Below, piece by piece: positions 55,827 to 64,000 of a DNA stretch of 64,000 bases. Numbering within the stretch: position 1 is the stretch's first letter; each line of letters opens with the position of its first letter. The notes below the pieces were generated by a model, which was not told the origin of the DNA, searched no databases, and worked only from the letters and a program-made list of their open reading frames with translations. Source of the stretch: Roseibium aggregatum IAM 12614 (GTDB taxonomy: Bacteria > Pseudomonadota > Alphaproteobacteria > Rhizobiales > Stappiaceae). The stretch lies in NCBI RefSeq assembly GCF_000168975.1, contig NZ_AAUW01000016.1, forward strand, positions 62,001 to 126,000. The letters are read 5' to 3'. Position numbers and translations under genes: made by a program.

Positions 55827-56399
55827 TTAGAGGCTGTCGACGTTCACGCCAAAGGTCACTGCGCCGATGACTGCGCCGCTGTCGGGATCGAGAACGGGAA
55901 CGCTCACCTGGCTCTGCAGTGTTTGCGTGCTGTCGTCCTGCTCCAGCTCGCTGATGTGAACGGCCCCCTTGCCGGCAAGAAATGTCTCCTGCCACTTTGC
56001 TTCGTCACCTTGCCAGTAATCTGAGGTGACATCGCTCTGGCCTACATTGAGCCCCTTGGCGTCCATGACGAAAATTTCTGTGAAAAGCCCGCCGCTCGCT
56101 TCCTGAACGTTCGAAAGATAGACGGAGAGCGGCTTGTCCAGCACTTCGTCGATCATCGGTTGATCAACGGCCTCGGCTTCCTCACGCCATTTGGTGTCCA
56201 GTTCATCGATTTTCGGCTGATCGTAGGAGCCGGTAACACCGTTTTGCTCCTTCACCGCCGAAACGACTTCCGCTGCTGCGGCAATTTCAGCGATCTTTCC
56301 GGCAGCCAGGCCCTTCAGCTCGCTCTCGAATTCATTAGCGATGGCACTGCCGGTGAGCAGAAAGAAGACTGCAGCGGTTCGAACAAGATATTTCATCAT
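55827..56399 (-). CDS. stand-alone periplasmic single-Cache-like sensor protein
   Basis: A 190-residue secreted protein with a signal peptide (MKYLVRTAAVFFLLTGSAIA, cut before NEFES). The mature part is one Cache/PDC-like domain: a long N-terminal helix (ELKGLAAGKIAEIAAAAEVV) and SVYLSNVQEASGGLFTEIFV. MDAKGLNVGQSDVTSDYWQG, then DEAKWQETF, and the terminal VSVPVLDPDSGAVIGAVTFG complete the fold. Such domains are normally the extracellular part of receptors; here it has no transmembrane helix or output domain. It lies 94 bases before the chemoreceptor gene on the same strand and may bind a ligand and present it to that receptor. I know of no named function. Confidence 0.78.
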   Translation of the reverse strand: MMKYLVRTAAVFFLLTGSAIANEFESELKGLAAGKIAEIAAAAEVVSAVKEQNGVTGSYDQPKIDELDTKWREEAEAVDQPMIDEVLDKPLSVYLSNVQEASGGLFTEIFVMDAKGLNVGQSDVTSDYWQGDEAKWQETFLAGKGAVHISELEQDDSTQTLQSQVSVPVLDPDSGAVIGAVTFGVNVDSL

Positions 56400-56811
56400 T
56401 CACTCCCATTAAATTTACTAAGAGGAATGATCGAGTACTGAAATTAAAATATGATTTATTGCGCTGAATAATCTCTTTGAAATCCTCTTTCAGCAAATAC
56501 TGCGAAATTTATAGTGTTATTTATTACAATATATATTCGGAATTACTCACGAATCGGGTTAATTTTTACTACCTGAGATAACATGAATTCAAAAAACGCC
56601 AGAAAGTAGAGTGTTTACGTGATAGCATTCAGGGCCGAACCACAACGCCCAGCTGCAATTCAGGCCAAGGCAAATGGGATCAACGGGAGTCGCCTCCAGA
56701 AATTTTCCCAATTGTTCAAAAAATTTGCCGCCAACAATCCTGCTCAGCTTGTGAGCACGCATATTTTGTGGTCATCTAAGCCTGCACAAGGTCTTTTCCA
56801 GGGGATTCCAG
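56400..56811. other. AT-rich divergent intergenic region
   Basis: 56400-56620 is clearly more AT-rich than the surroundings (many AT runs such as TATTTATTACAATATATATT). It should hold the promoters of the Cache-chemoreceptor pair and of the BMP importer. No gene is supported. Confidence 0.55.
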
Positions 56812-57819
56812 ATGCTCACATCCAAACCATTTTCCAGGGCCCGCAGGGCCATGCTGACGGCCGCCCTGGCTGTCACAGTTTCGGCGGGACTGTCCATTCC
56901 TTCCGCCAATGCCGCCGACCCGGTCAAGGTCGCTGCAATCTACACCGTTCCGGTCGAACAACAGTGGGTCAGCCGTATCGACAAGGCGCTGAAAGCTGCA
57001 CAGGAACGCGGCGAGATCACCTACACCTTCTCCGAAAACGTCGCCAATACCGACTATGAGCGCGTCATGCGCGAATATGCCGAACAGGGCATGGATCTGG
57101 TGGTTGGCGAAGCTTTCGCCGTCGAGCGCGCCGCTCGCAAGGTGGCTGCCGAATATCCGGACACCGCGTTCCTGATGGGATCGTCCTTCGGACCGGCTCA
57201 GCCGAACTTCGGTGTTTTCGACAACTGGATCCACGAGCCGAGCTATCTCTCCGGCATGATCGCCGGCGCTACCACCAAGTCGAACGTCATTGGCATGGTC
57301 GGCGGCTACGCCATTCCGGAAGTGAACCGGTTGATGAATGCCTTCATGGAAGGTGCGACCGCCGTCAATCCGGACGTGAAGTTCCTCGTGACCTTCATCA
57401 ACTCCTGGTACGATCCGCCCAAGGCCAAGGAAGCTGCCTTCGCGATGATCGAAAAGGGTGCGGACATTCTCTACGCCGAGCGCTTCGGCGTGTCGGATGC
57501 AGCCAAGGAAAAGGGCATTCTGGCCATCGGCAACGTGATCGACACCGCGGGTGATTATCCAGGCACGATCCTGTCCTCCGCGCTGTGGCACATGGAGCCG
57601 ACCATCGACAAGGCCATCGAGCTGGTTGCCAGCGACAGCTTTGAACCGGCCGATTTCGGTCCCTACAGCTTCATGTCCTATGGCGGCGGCAGCTTCGTCG
57701 TCGATGAAAGCCTTGCCCCGGCCGACGCGGTTGCGGCGGCAAAGGCCAAGGAACAGGAAATCCTCGACGGTCTGTTCCGCGTCAATGTGAACGACACTGA
57801 ACCGAAATCCACCATGTAG
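56812..57819 (+). CDS. BMP-family ABC transporter substrate-binding protein
   Basis: A 335-residue periplasmic protein of the basic membrane protein (PnrA-like) family, which binds nucleosides or purine-type ligands. The signal peptide ends PSANAADPVK. VKVAAIYTVPVEQQWVSRID, FSENVANTDYERVMREYAEQ, GMDLVVGEAFAVERAARKVA and IGMVGGYAIPEVNRLMNAFM are the successive blocks. The ligand-clamping aromatics appear in VFDNWIHEPSYLSG. It leads a four-gene importer plus a deaminase. Confidence 0.92.
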   Translation: MLTSKPFSRARRAMLTAALAVTVSAGLSIPSANAADPVKVAAIYTVPVEQQWVSRIDKALKAAQERGEITYTFSENVANTDYERVMREYAEQGMDLVVGEAFAVERAARKVAAEYPDTAFLMGSSFGPAQPNFGVFDNWIHEPSYLSGMIAGATTKSNVIGMVGGYAIPEVNRLMNAFMEGATAVNPDVKFLVTFINSWYDPPKAKEAAFAMIEKGADILYAERFGVSDAAKEKGILAIGNVIDTAGDYPGTILSSALWHMEPTIDKAIELVASDSFEPADFGPYSFMSYGGGSFVVDESLAPADAVAAAKAKEQEILDGLFRVNVNDTEPKSTM

Positions 57820-57913
57820 GCTTTCGCCTGCCACGTCCGGCGGTCACAATGGCCGCCGGCGATTCCCTGCCGCGGGGAAAAAGCGCGGCACTCATTCTTT
57901 CCGGGGGTATCCT

Positions 57914-59461
57914 ATGGCAGGTCTGGCACAGGACGCTGGCGTCGTGCTGCGATTGGACGGCATCACCAAGCGCTTCGGCGCTCTGACTGCCAATGGCGAC
58001 GTATCGCTCGACTTGAAGCGCGGCGAGATCCTTGCCCTTCTGGGCGAAAACGGCGCCGGCAAGACCACCTTGATGAACATCCTCTTCGGGCATTACGTCG
58101 CCGATGAGGGCCGGGTCATGGTGTCGCCGGACGGAACCGGCCTGAGCGAACTGGAACCAGGCTCCCCGCATGCCGCACTTCAGGCCGGCATCGGCATGGT
58201 GCATCAGCATTTCACGCTTGCAGAGAACCTGAGCGCCCTCGACAACATCCTGCTGGGCACGGAACGGCTGGCCGCGCTTTCCTCCTCCCGCGCACCCGCC
58301 CGCCGCAAGCTGGAAGAGCTGATGGCCCGATCCGGCCTGACGGTTTCGCTCGACGCCCGCATTTCCCAGCTTTCCGTCGGCGAAAAGCAGCGGGTGGAGA
58401 TCCTGAAAGCGCTCTACCGCGATGCCCGGGTGCTGGTGCTGGACGAACCGACCGCGGTGCTGACGCCCCAGGAATCCGACACGCTGTTCGCCACCTTGAA
58501 AAAGCTGGCGGACGATGGTCTCGGCATCATCTTCATCTCGCACAAGCTTGCGGAAGTTCTGGCCTCCTCTCACCGGGTCGCGGTGCTGCGCGGCGGCCGC
58601 AAGGTGGCCGATCTGCCGACAGCCGAATGCGACCGGCGCAAGCTGGCCGAGTTGATGGTGGGCCATGCCATTGTCGAGACCATGCGGTCCCCCGGCTCGC
58701 CGGGCGCACCGCTGTTCGTCTTGAACAAGGCGTCCGCCGGGCATGGCCGCGACGCCCTGCGCGATGTCGACCTGACGCTCAGATCCGGTGAAATCCTCGG
58801 CATTGCCGGCGTTTCCGGCAACGGCCAGACAACCCTTGCCCGTGTCATTTCCGGTCTGGAACCGCTCACCCACGGATCCATGACACTGGAAGGCAAGGCC
58901 ATCGGCCAGGCCAGCGCAAGGGCGATGATCGACAACGGCCTTGCCCGCATTCCCGAAGACCGCCATCACGACGGCATTGTCGGAGCGATGAGCGTTTCGG
59001 AAAACCTGGCGATCGAATCCATCCGCAAGCCGGAAAACCAGCGCCTCGGCCTGCTGCGGTTTTCCGCCATGCGGGAGCGGGCCCGCAATCTGATCAAGGC
59101 CTACGACATCCGCTGTCAGAGCGAGGACAGCCCGGCCCGGCTTCTGTCCGGCGGCAATATCCAGAAGATCGTGCTGGCCAGAACCCTTGAAACCGTTCCG
59201 AAGGTCGTGCTCGCCGCCCAGCCCTCGCGCGGGCTCGATGTCGGCGCGACGTCCGACGTTCACAAGCGGCTGCTCGCCGCCCGCGACCGCGGCGCCGGTG
59301 TCATCCTGATTTCAGAGGATCTCGACGAACTCATGCGCCTTTCCGACAGGATCGCCGTGATCCACCGCGGGCATCTGTCCGAAGCAGACCCCAGCGACAC
59401 GCTGGACCGTGGCTCTCTCGGCCTCAGAATGGCCGGTCACAACGCGGAGGACGCAGCGTGA
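57914..59461 (+). CDS. nucleoside-type ABC importer ATP-binding protein (two domains)
   Basis: A 515-residue protein with two fused ABC domains, as in RbsA- and NupA-type importers. Domain 1 has Walker A LLGENGAGKTTLMNIL, Q-loop VHQHFTLAENLSALDNILLG, signature QLSVGEKQRVEILKALYRDA and Walker B VLVLDEPTAVLTP. Domain 2 is degenerate: GVSGNGQTTLARVISG has Gln for the Walker Lys, LSGGNIQKIVLARTLE is a good signature, and VVLAAQPSRGLDVGATSDVH lacks the catalytic Glu. It begins 94 bases after the binding protein and overlaps the first permease by 4. Confidence 0.93.
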   Translation: MAGLAQDAGVVLRLDGITKRFGALTANGDVSLDLKRGEILALLGENGAGKTTLMNILFGHYVADEGRVMVSPDGTGLSELEPGSPHAALQAGIGMVHQHFTLAENLSALDNILLGTERLAALSSSRAPARRKLEELMARSGLTVSLDARISQLSVGEKQRVEILKALYRDARVLVLDEPTAVLTPQESDTLFATLKKLADDGLGIIFISHKLAEVLASSHRVAVLRGGRKVADLPTAECDRRKLAELMVGHAIVETMRSPGSPGAPLFVLNKASAGHGRDALRDVDLTLRSGEILGIAGVSGNGQTTLARVISGLEPLTHGSMTLEGKAIGQASARAMIDNGLARIPEDRHHDGIVGAMSVSENLAIESIRKPENQRLGLLRFSAMRERARNLIKAYDIRCQSEDSPARLLSGGNIQKIVLARTLETVPKVVLAAQPSRGLDVGATSDVHKRLLAARDRGAGVILISEDLDELMRLSDRIAVIHRGHLSEADPSDTLDRGSLGLRMAGHNAEDAA

Positions 59462-60540
59462 TCCGCTTCGAGCCGCGTGGCCCCTCCTCCGTTTCCCGAA
59501 TGCTGGGTGTTTCGATTGCCGCTGCCGTCGCCGCCCTGCTGCTTGCCGCCATCCCCATGGCCTTTGCCGGCCTGTCGGTTTTCGAAGGCTACAGCCTGAT
59601 GGTGAAGGGCGCCTTCGGCTCGCTGTTCGCCTTCACCGAAATGCTGACAAGGGCGACACCGCTGATCCTCACCGGTCTGGCGGTTGCCGTCGCCTTCCGT
59701 GCCAAGCTGTGGAACATCGGCGCGGAAGGTCAGCTTTATGCGGGCGCTCTTGCAGCGGTTGCCGTCGGCACCGGCGTCATTTCCGCGCCGCCTTACGTTC
59801 TCATCCCGATAGTGATTGTTGCCGGAGCATTGGCCGGCGGCCTTGTCATGCTTGGCCCGACCCTTCTAAAAACCCGTCTGGGCGTTGATGAAGTGGTCAC
59901 GACCTTGCTGCTGAACTTCATCATCCTGCTTTTCGTGCAGATGATGCTGGAAGGCCCGATGAAGGACCCGATGGGCATGGGCTGGCCGCAGTCCGAACCC
60001 ATTCTCGACGCAGCCGCCCTGCCCAAGCTGATGGACCGGATGCGCATTCACTGGGGTCTTGTCATCGCCCTTGTCGCGTCGCTTGGCGTCTATTTCCTCT
60101 TGAAACGCACCGTCTGGGGCTTCGAAATCCGTGCCGTCGGCGAAAATGCCGCCGCAGCCCGCCACGCCGGCATCCCGGTCACCGCAACCTTCATTCGCGT
60201 CGGTCTTCTGTCCGGTGCGCTGGCAGGGCTTGCGGGCGTCGGAGAAGTTGCCGGTCTGAAAGGTTATCTGACCGCCGATCTCTCGCCCGGCTTCGGCTAT
60301 TCCGGCATCGTCGTGGCCATGCTCGCCGGGCTTTCCCCGGCCGGCGTCGTTCTGGCAGCTCTCTTCATCGCCAGCATCTTCGTCGGGGCCGATTCCATGT
60401 CCCGTGCCACCGGCGTTTCCAACTATCTGGCAGACCTGATCGTCGCCATGGCCCTGCTGTGCGTGCTCGTCTCCGGTCTGTTCCTGCGCTTCAAGATCCG
60501 CTTCGTCGGCAGCCAGACCAACCAGGAGGCGGCAGAATGA
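59458..60540 (+). CDS. nucleoside-type ABC importer permease 1
   Basis: A 360-residue inner-membrane protein with about ten helices. LTRATPLILTGLAVAVAFRA, KLWNIGAEGQLYAGALAAVA and LGVDEVVTTLLLNFIILLF are the BMP-type permease signature blocks, with RAVGENAAAARHAGIPV as the cytosolic coupling region. GTG start overlaps the ATPase by 4 bases, and its own end overlaps the second permease. Family BPD_transp_2. Confidence 0.92.
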   Translation: MIRFEPRGPSSVSRMLGVSIAAAVAALLLAAIPMAFAGLSVFEGYSLMVKGAFGSLFAFTEMLTRATPLILTGLAVAVAFRAKLWNIGAEGQLYAGALAAVAVGTGVISAPPYVLIPIVIVAGALAGGLVMLGPTLLKTRLGVDEVVTTLLLNFIILLFVQMMLEGPMKDPMGMGWPQSEPILDAAALPKLMDRMRIHWGLVIALVASLGVYFLLKRTVWGFEIRAVGENAAAARHAGIPVTATFIRVGLLSGALAGLAGVGEVAGLKGYLTADLSPGFGYSGIVVAMLAGLSPAGVVLAALFIASIFVGADSMSRATGVSNYLADLIVAMALLCVLVSGLFLRFKIRFVGSQTNQEAAE

Positions 60541-61481
60541 CCGATATCCTCGACATTCTCATCTCCGCCAACTTCTGGGCGGCCGCGCTCCGCATCGCGA
60601 CCCCTCTGATCTTCGGCGTCATCGGTGCGCTTGTGTGCGAACGCGCCGGTGTCCTCAATCTCGGCATCGAAGGCATCTTCACGGCCGGTGCCATGGCCGG
60701 CTGGATGGCGGTCTGGCTCGGCGCAGGTCTGTGGGGCGGCGTTCTGGTCGCCGCGATGGCTGGCGCCTTCTTCGGGCTGATCCACGCGATCCTGACCGTG
60801 CCGCTCGGTCTTTCCCAGCACGTCTCGGGTATTGGCGTGACGCTGTTTGCCACGTCGCTCAGTTATTTCATCTACCGAACCGCCCTGCCGGATGTCTCTT
60901 CCCCACCCCGGATCGAGGCCTTCAAGCCGCTCGACATTCCAGGCCTGAGCGACCTGCCGTTCCTCGGGCCAGCCCTGTTCCAGCAAACGCCTCTGACCTT
61001 CCTCGCCCTGCTGTTGGTCGCGGTCACAGCCTATGTGCTCTACCGAACCCCGCTCGGCCTTGCAATTCAGGCGGTTGGCGACAATCCGGCTGCCGTGGAA
61101 TCGCAAGGGCTCTCCGTCTATGCGATCCGCATCGGTACGGTGGTTGCGGGCTCCGCCATCATGGCGCTCGGCGGCGCATTCCTGACCATGTCAGCCTTCG
61201 ACGCCTTCTTCTTCGGCATGGTCAACGGCCGTGGCTGGATCTGTATCGCGCTGACGGTGTTCGCCTCCTGGCGCCCCGGCAAGGCGCTGATCGGCGCTCT
61301 GCTCTTCGGGGCATTTGATGCCTTCCAGGTGCGTCTCCAGACCGAAGTCGGCAGTTTCATTCCCGGCCAGGTGTTCCTGATGATGCCGTATCTGCTTTCC
61401 ATCGCCGCGCTGATTGTCGTTGCCCGCCGGGCAGACTATCCAAGGGCTCTTCTTGTGCCCTACTTCCGTGGTCAACGCTGA
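60537..61481 (+). CDS. nucleoside-type ABC importer permease 2
   Basis: The 314-residue partner permease. ALRIATPLIFGVIGALVCER, AGVLNLGIEGIFTAGAMAGW and LGLSQHVSGIGVTLFATSLS match the second permease of BMP-type importers. GLAIQAVGDNPAAVESQGLS is the coupling segment. ATG overlaps the preceding stop (ATGA). Followed 9 bases later by the deaminase. Confidence 0.92.
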   Translation: MTDILDILISANFWAAALRIATPLIFGVIGALVCERAGVLNLGIEGIFTAGAMAGWMAVWLGAGLWGGVLVAAMAGAFFGLIHAILTVPLGLSQHVSGIGVTLFATSLSYFIYRTALPDVSSPPRIEAFKPLDIPGLSDLPFLGPALFQQTPLTFLALLLVAVTAYVLYRTPLGLAIQAVGDNPAAVESQGLSVYAIRIGTVVAGSAIMALGGAFLTMSAFDAFFFGMVNGRGWICIALTVFASWRPGKALIGALLFGAFDAFQVRLQTEVGSFIPGQVFLMMPYLLSIAALIVVARRADYPRALLVPYFRGQR

Positions 61482-61490
61482 GACAGTCCC

Positions 61491-62783
61491 ATGAGTTTCG
61501 ATCTCCTCGTCAAGAACGCCAACCTGCCCGACGGCCGTCATGGCATCGACATTGCCTGCCGGAACGGCCGCATCGAGGCTGTGGAAGCCGGCATCACGGC
61601 GGATGCCGGCCAGGTGATCGATGCTGGCGGGCACCTCGTGTCGCCGCCATTTGTCGACAGTCACTTCCACATGGATGCGACGCTGTCGCTCGGCCTGCCG
61701 CGCATGAACCGCAGCGGCACGCTGCTGGAAGGCATCGCGCTGTGGGGGGAACTGAAGGAGATCCTGACGGTAGAGGCCGTTGTCGAGCGGGCGCTGAGAT
61801 ATTGCGACCTGGCCGTCTCGCAGGGGCTGCTGGCAATCCGCACCCATGTGGACGTCTGCGACGACAGGCTGACCGGCGTCAAAGGCCTCCTGGAAGTGCG
61901 CGAGAAGGTGAAGGATTACATTGACCTGCAACTGGTCGCCTTCCCCCAGGACGGGCTCTTCCGCTCTGCCACTGCCGAGAAGAACCTTCTGACGGCTCTG
62001 GACATGGGCGTCGACATTGTCGGCGGCATTCCGCATTTCGAACGCACCATGGACGACGGCGCCCGGTCTGTCGCGCGGCTCTGCGAGATCGCGGCCGAAC
62101 GCGGGCTCATGGTCGACATGCACTGCGACGAGACCGACGATCCGATGTCACGCCATATCGAGACGCTCGCCTATGAGACCCAGCGCCTCGGGCTGCAGGG
62201 CCGCGTTGCCGGATCGCATCTGACGTCCATGCATTCAATGGACAATTACTACGTCTCCAAGCTGTTGCCGCTGATCGCCGAAGCAGAGGTTCATGCGATT
62301 GCGAACCCGCTGATCAACATCACGCTTCAGGGCCGCCACGACACTTATCCCAAGCGCCGCGGCCAGACCCGTGTTCCGGAAATGCGGTCCTACGGCATCA
62401 ATGTCGCCTTCGGCCACGACTGCGTGATGGACCCCTGGTACTCGATGGGCTCCGGCGACATGCTGGAAGTGGCTTCCATGGGGCTTCACGTTGCCCAGAT
62501 GACCAGCCGCGACGCCATCCGCTACTGCTACGACTGCGTCACCGCGCACCCGGCCAAGGCCATGAACCTGGAAGGCTACGGCCTCGAGAAAGGCTGCAAG
62601 GCCGACTTCGTGCTGTTGCAGGCCCGCGACACGATCGAGGCGATCCGCCTGAAGGCGACCCGTCTTGCCGTCATCAAATCCGGCCATGTCATCGCAACGA
62701 CACCCGCCCGGCAGGCCCAGCTCACCCTCCCCGGACGCCCGGCACAGGTCGACCCGGCCTCCTACGCCCCGCACGAGGGCTGA
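61491..62783 (+). CDS. cytosine-deaminase-like amidohydrolase (CodA type)
   Basis: A 430-residue TIM-barrel metal enzyme. The ligands and family blocks are SPPFVDSHFHMDATLSLGLP (HxH), LQLVAFPQDGLFRS, GIPHFERTMDDGARSVARLC, LMVDMHCDETDDPMSRHIET (His), VAGSHLTSMHSMDNYY (His) and NVAFGHDCVMDPWYSMGSGD (Asp). This is the CodA-type cytosine/isoguanine deaminase group. Last gene of the BMP importer operon, so it likely deaminates the imported nucleobase or a product made from it. Exact substrate not certain. Confidence 0.88.
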   Translation: MSFDLLVKNANLPDGRHGIDIACRNGRIEAVEAGITADAGQVIDAGGHLVSPPFVDSHFHMDATLSLGLPRMNRSGTLLEGIALWGELKEILTVEAVVERALRYCDLAVSQGLLAIRTHVDVCDDRLTGVKGLLEVREKVKDYIDLQLVAFPQDGLFRSATAEKNLLTALDMGVDIVGGIPHFERTMDDGARSVARLCEIAAERGLMVDMHCDETDDPMSRHIETLAYETQRLGLQGRVAGSHLTSMHSMDNYYVSKLLPLIAEAEVHAIANPLINITLQGRHDTYPKRRGQTRVPEMRSYGINVAFGHDCVMDPWYSMGSGDMLEVASMGLHVAQMTSRDAIRYCYDCVTAHPAKAMNLEGYGLEKGCKADFVLLQARDTIEAIRLKATRLAVIKSGHVIATTPARQAQLTLPGRPAQVDPASYAPHEG

Positions 62784-62810
62784 CGGTCTTTCCGGCGTCA
62801 GACAAATCCA

Positions 62811-63570
62811 CTGCCCCGTCATGCCATGGCCCGACCATGGCATCCATGCCGCTCCCCGTCCCAGTCACGTCCTTGGGATCAGGCCCCGTCACGGCATGGA
62901 TTGCCGGGTCAAGCCCGGCAATGACGATGGGGAGGATTGAGTGCAGGGAGAAGGCGCCAGCAAGAGAAGCATAGTCCGCGAGTCATTCGCGACACAGCCG
63001 TCTACGTCGCTTTAAGCCCCTTCCCCCGTCATGCCATGGCCGACCATGGCATCCATGCCGCTCCCCCGCCTCAGTCACGTCCTTGGAAACCGGCCCGGTC
63101 ACGCCATGGATTGCCGGGTCAAGCCCGGCAATGACGATGGGGAGGATTGAGTGCAGGGAGAAGGTGACTGCAAGAGAAGGGATGGCACGCGGGTCATTCG
63201 TGGCATTGCCGTCGCCGTCGCATCAAGCCCCTTCCCCCGTCATGCCATGGCTCGACCTTGGCATCCATGCCGCTCCCCCGCCTCAGTCACATCCTTGGAA
63301 ACCGGCCCGGTCACGCCATGGATTGCCGGGTCAAGCCCGGCAATGACGATGGGGAGGATTGAGTGCAGGGAGAAGGTGACTGCAAGAGAAGGGATGGCAC
63401 GCGGGTCATTCGTGGCATTGCCGTCGCCGTCGCATCAAGCCCCTTCCCCCGTCATGCCATGGCTCGACCATGGCATCCATGCCGTTCCCCCGCCCCAGTC
63501 ACGTCCTTGGGATCAAGGCCCCGTCACGGCATGGATTGCCGGGTCAAGCCCGGCAATGACGGAGGAGTAG
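62811..63570. repeat. four tandem ~212-bp repeats with two hairpins each
   Basis: Four copies start near 62814, 63016, 63228 and 63439. Each holds the perfect hairpin ATTGCCGGG-TCAAG-CCCGGCAAT (62900-62922, 63110-63132, 63322-63344, 63535-63557; spacing 210, 212, 213). Each also has a second palindrome built on TGCCATGG / CCATGGCA. The two central copies are nearly identical; the outer ones differ more and the last is cut short. Short overlapping open frames run across the copies in the plus strand but look like by-products of the repeat. It separates the importer operon from the next gene. Confidence 0.88.
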
Positions 63571-63615
63571 CTGTTGCAGGGAAGGACACCAACGCATCCT
63601 TTCTCCGGATGCTGC

Positions 63616-64000
63616 TCAGTTCTCGGCCACCTTGCCCGGCAGACTGAGATCGCCGGAGGCGACGTCGAAGACGTCGACGACGCACAACAGCGGGGCGTGG
63701 ACGTTCTGGTTCACCCGCAGCGCCGATGTGACGCCGTCATACGAGAGGCCATCAATGGCGCTTTCATCGGCAAAGGCCACGTTGAGGGTGATTTCCTCGG
63801 CCTCCAGCACGGGCGAATATCCTGGGCTGTCGATGTAGATCGGCAGGCCCGGCCAGGTGGCCGGCATTTTCGGGTTGGCCCCGTCCGGGATGTCCTGCAC
63901 GGAGAGAGCGCCGGCACCGCAGGCTTCGTTCGGTGTCAGCACCACCCAGTGCGAATGCCATCTCGCGCCGTCGTTCAAAAGATCACCGTCGCTATCTTCA
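63616..64000 (-). CDS. hypothetical protein, C-terminal part (runs off window)
   Basis: The frame is open to the right edge, so only the last ~128 residues are visible. The visible part begins DSDGDLLNDGARWHSHWVVL, continues CGAGALSVQDIPDGANPK, YIDSPGYSPVLEAEEITLNV and ALRVNQNVHAPLLCVVDVFD, and ends DLSLPGKVAEN. The strand-rich, charged sequence looks exported. The DSDGD loop could bind calcium. I do not recognise a named family. Confidence 0.65.
   Translation of the reverse strand, partial: EDSDGDLLNDGARWHSHWVVLTPNEACGAGALSVQDIPDGANPKMPATWPGLPIYIDSPGYSPVLEAEEITLNVAFADESAIDGLSYDGVTSALRVNQNVHAPLLCVVDVFDVASGDLSLPGKVAEN

Noticed and set aside
62811..63570. A CRISPR array in the repeated region.
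   Set aside because: Units are ~212 bp, nearly identical throughout, without short repeats separated by unique spacers, and no cas genes lie nearby.

Overview
The window is GC-rich DNA from an alphaproteobacterial chromosome, most likely from the order Hyphomicrobiales. The Stappiaceae (Labrenzia/Roseibium) are my best guess. This rests on gene content and order, not on a database search: uvrC, pgsA, moaD and moaE close together; a MarR / OmpR-type regulator / histidine kinase trio beside a branched-chain aminotransferase; ubiK, lgt, a MidA-like methyltransferase, pgeF and prs in series; and an Omp25/31-like outer-membrane protein. Almost every reading frame is protein-dense on one strand, with long antisense open frames, as expected at high GC.

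Layout. 0.1-1.6 kb: a long-form glyceraldehyde-3-phosphate dehydrogenase. 2.0-3.9 kb: a minus-strand operon of two SMR efflux subunits, a guanine-deaminase-like enzyme and a MarR regulator. Three related 18-bp palindromes lie at its two promoter regions. 4.5-8.05 kb: a decayed island with a LysR fossil, an IS91-like element whose integrase gene is frameshifted, and a LuxR-type remnant. 8.3-11.4 kb: a large autotransporter. 11.5-15.2 kb: a four-gene minus-strand cassette (SxtJ-like membrane protein, 49-residue DUF5989-like protein, CmcH/NodU-type carbamoyltransferase, SGNH hydrolase), the most distinctive system here. 15.8-18.0 kb: a LysR regulator divergent from an NTF2-like protein and a short-chain dehydrogenase. 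18.1-22.9 kb: an RND efflux permease and its adaptor. 23.2-25.3 kb: an outer-membrane protein and a Ca/Na antiporter.

25.4-47.6 kb is largely core chromosome: uvrC, two tandem TPR-sulfotransferases, an EEP-family hydrolase, tdk, mscL, a short ModE-like regulator with modA (but no modBC), hlyU, pgsA, moaD, moaE, an MFS exporter, a branched-chain aminotransferase, a PetP/PetR-like trio, an 8-oxoguanine-deaminase-like enzyme, csaA, a TetR regulator, a YciE/F-like protein, proC, ybjN and ubiK. 47.8-53.5 kb carries lgt, midA-like, pgeF, an M24-fold protein lacking the usual metal ligands, a lipoprotein and prs. 53.6-56.4 kb carries a chemoreceptor preceded by a stand-alone secreted Cache-like protein. 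56.8-62.8 kb is a BMP-family ABC importer operon ending in a cytosine-deaminase-like amidohydrolase. 62.8-63.6 kb holds four copies of a ~212-bp repeat, and a partial minus-strand gene runs off the right edge.

How the parts fit together. Three separate nucleobase-type deaminases (2.5, 42.2 and 61.5 kb) and a BMP-type nucleoside importer point to salvage or detoxification of purine/pyrimidine compounds. modE/modA and moaD/moaE serve molybdenum cofactor supply. The carbamoyltransferase cassette, autotransporter, sulfotransferases and outer-membrane protein suggest surface or secreted glycan modification. No rRNA, convincing tRNA or CRISPR array was seen.
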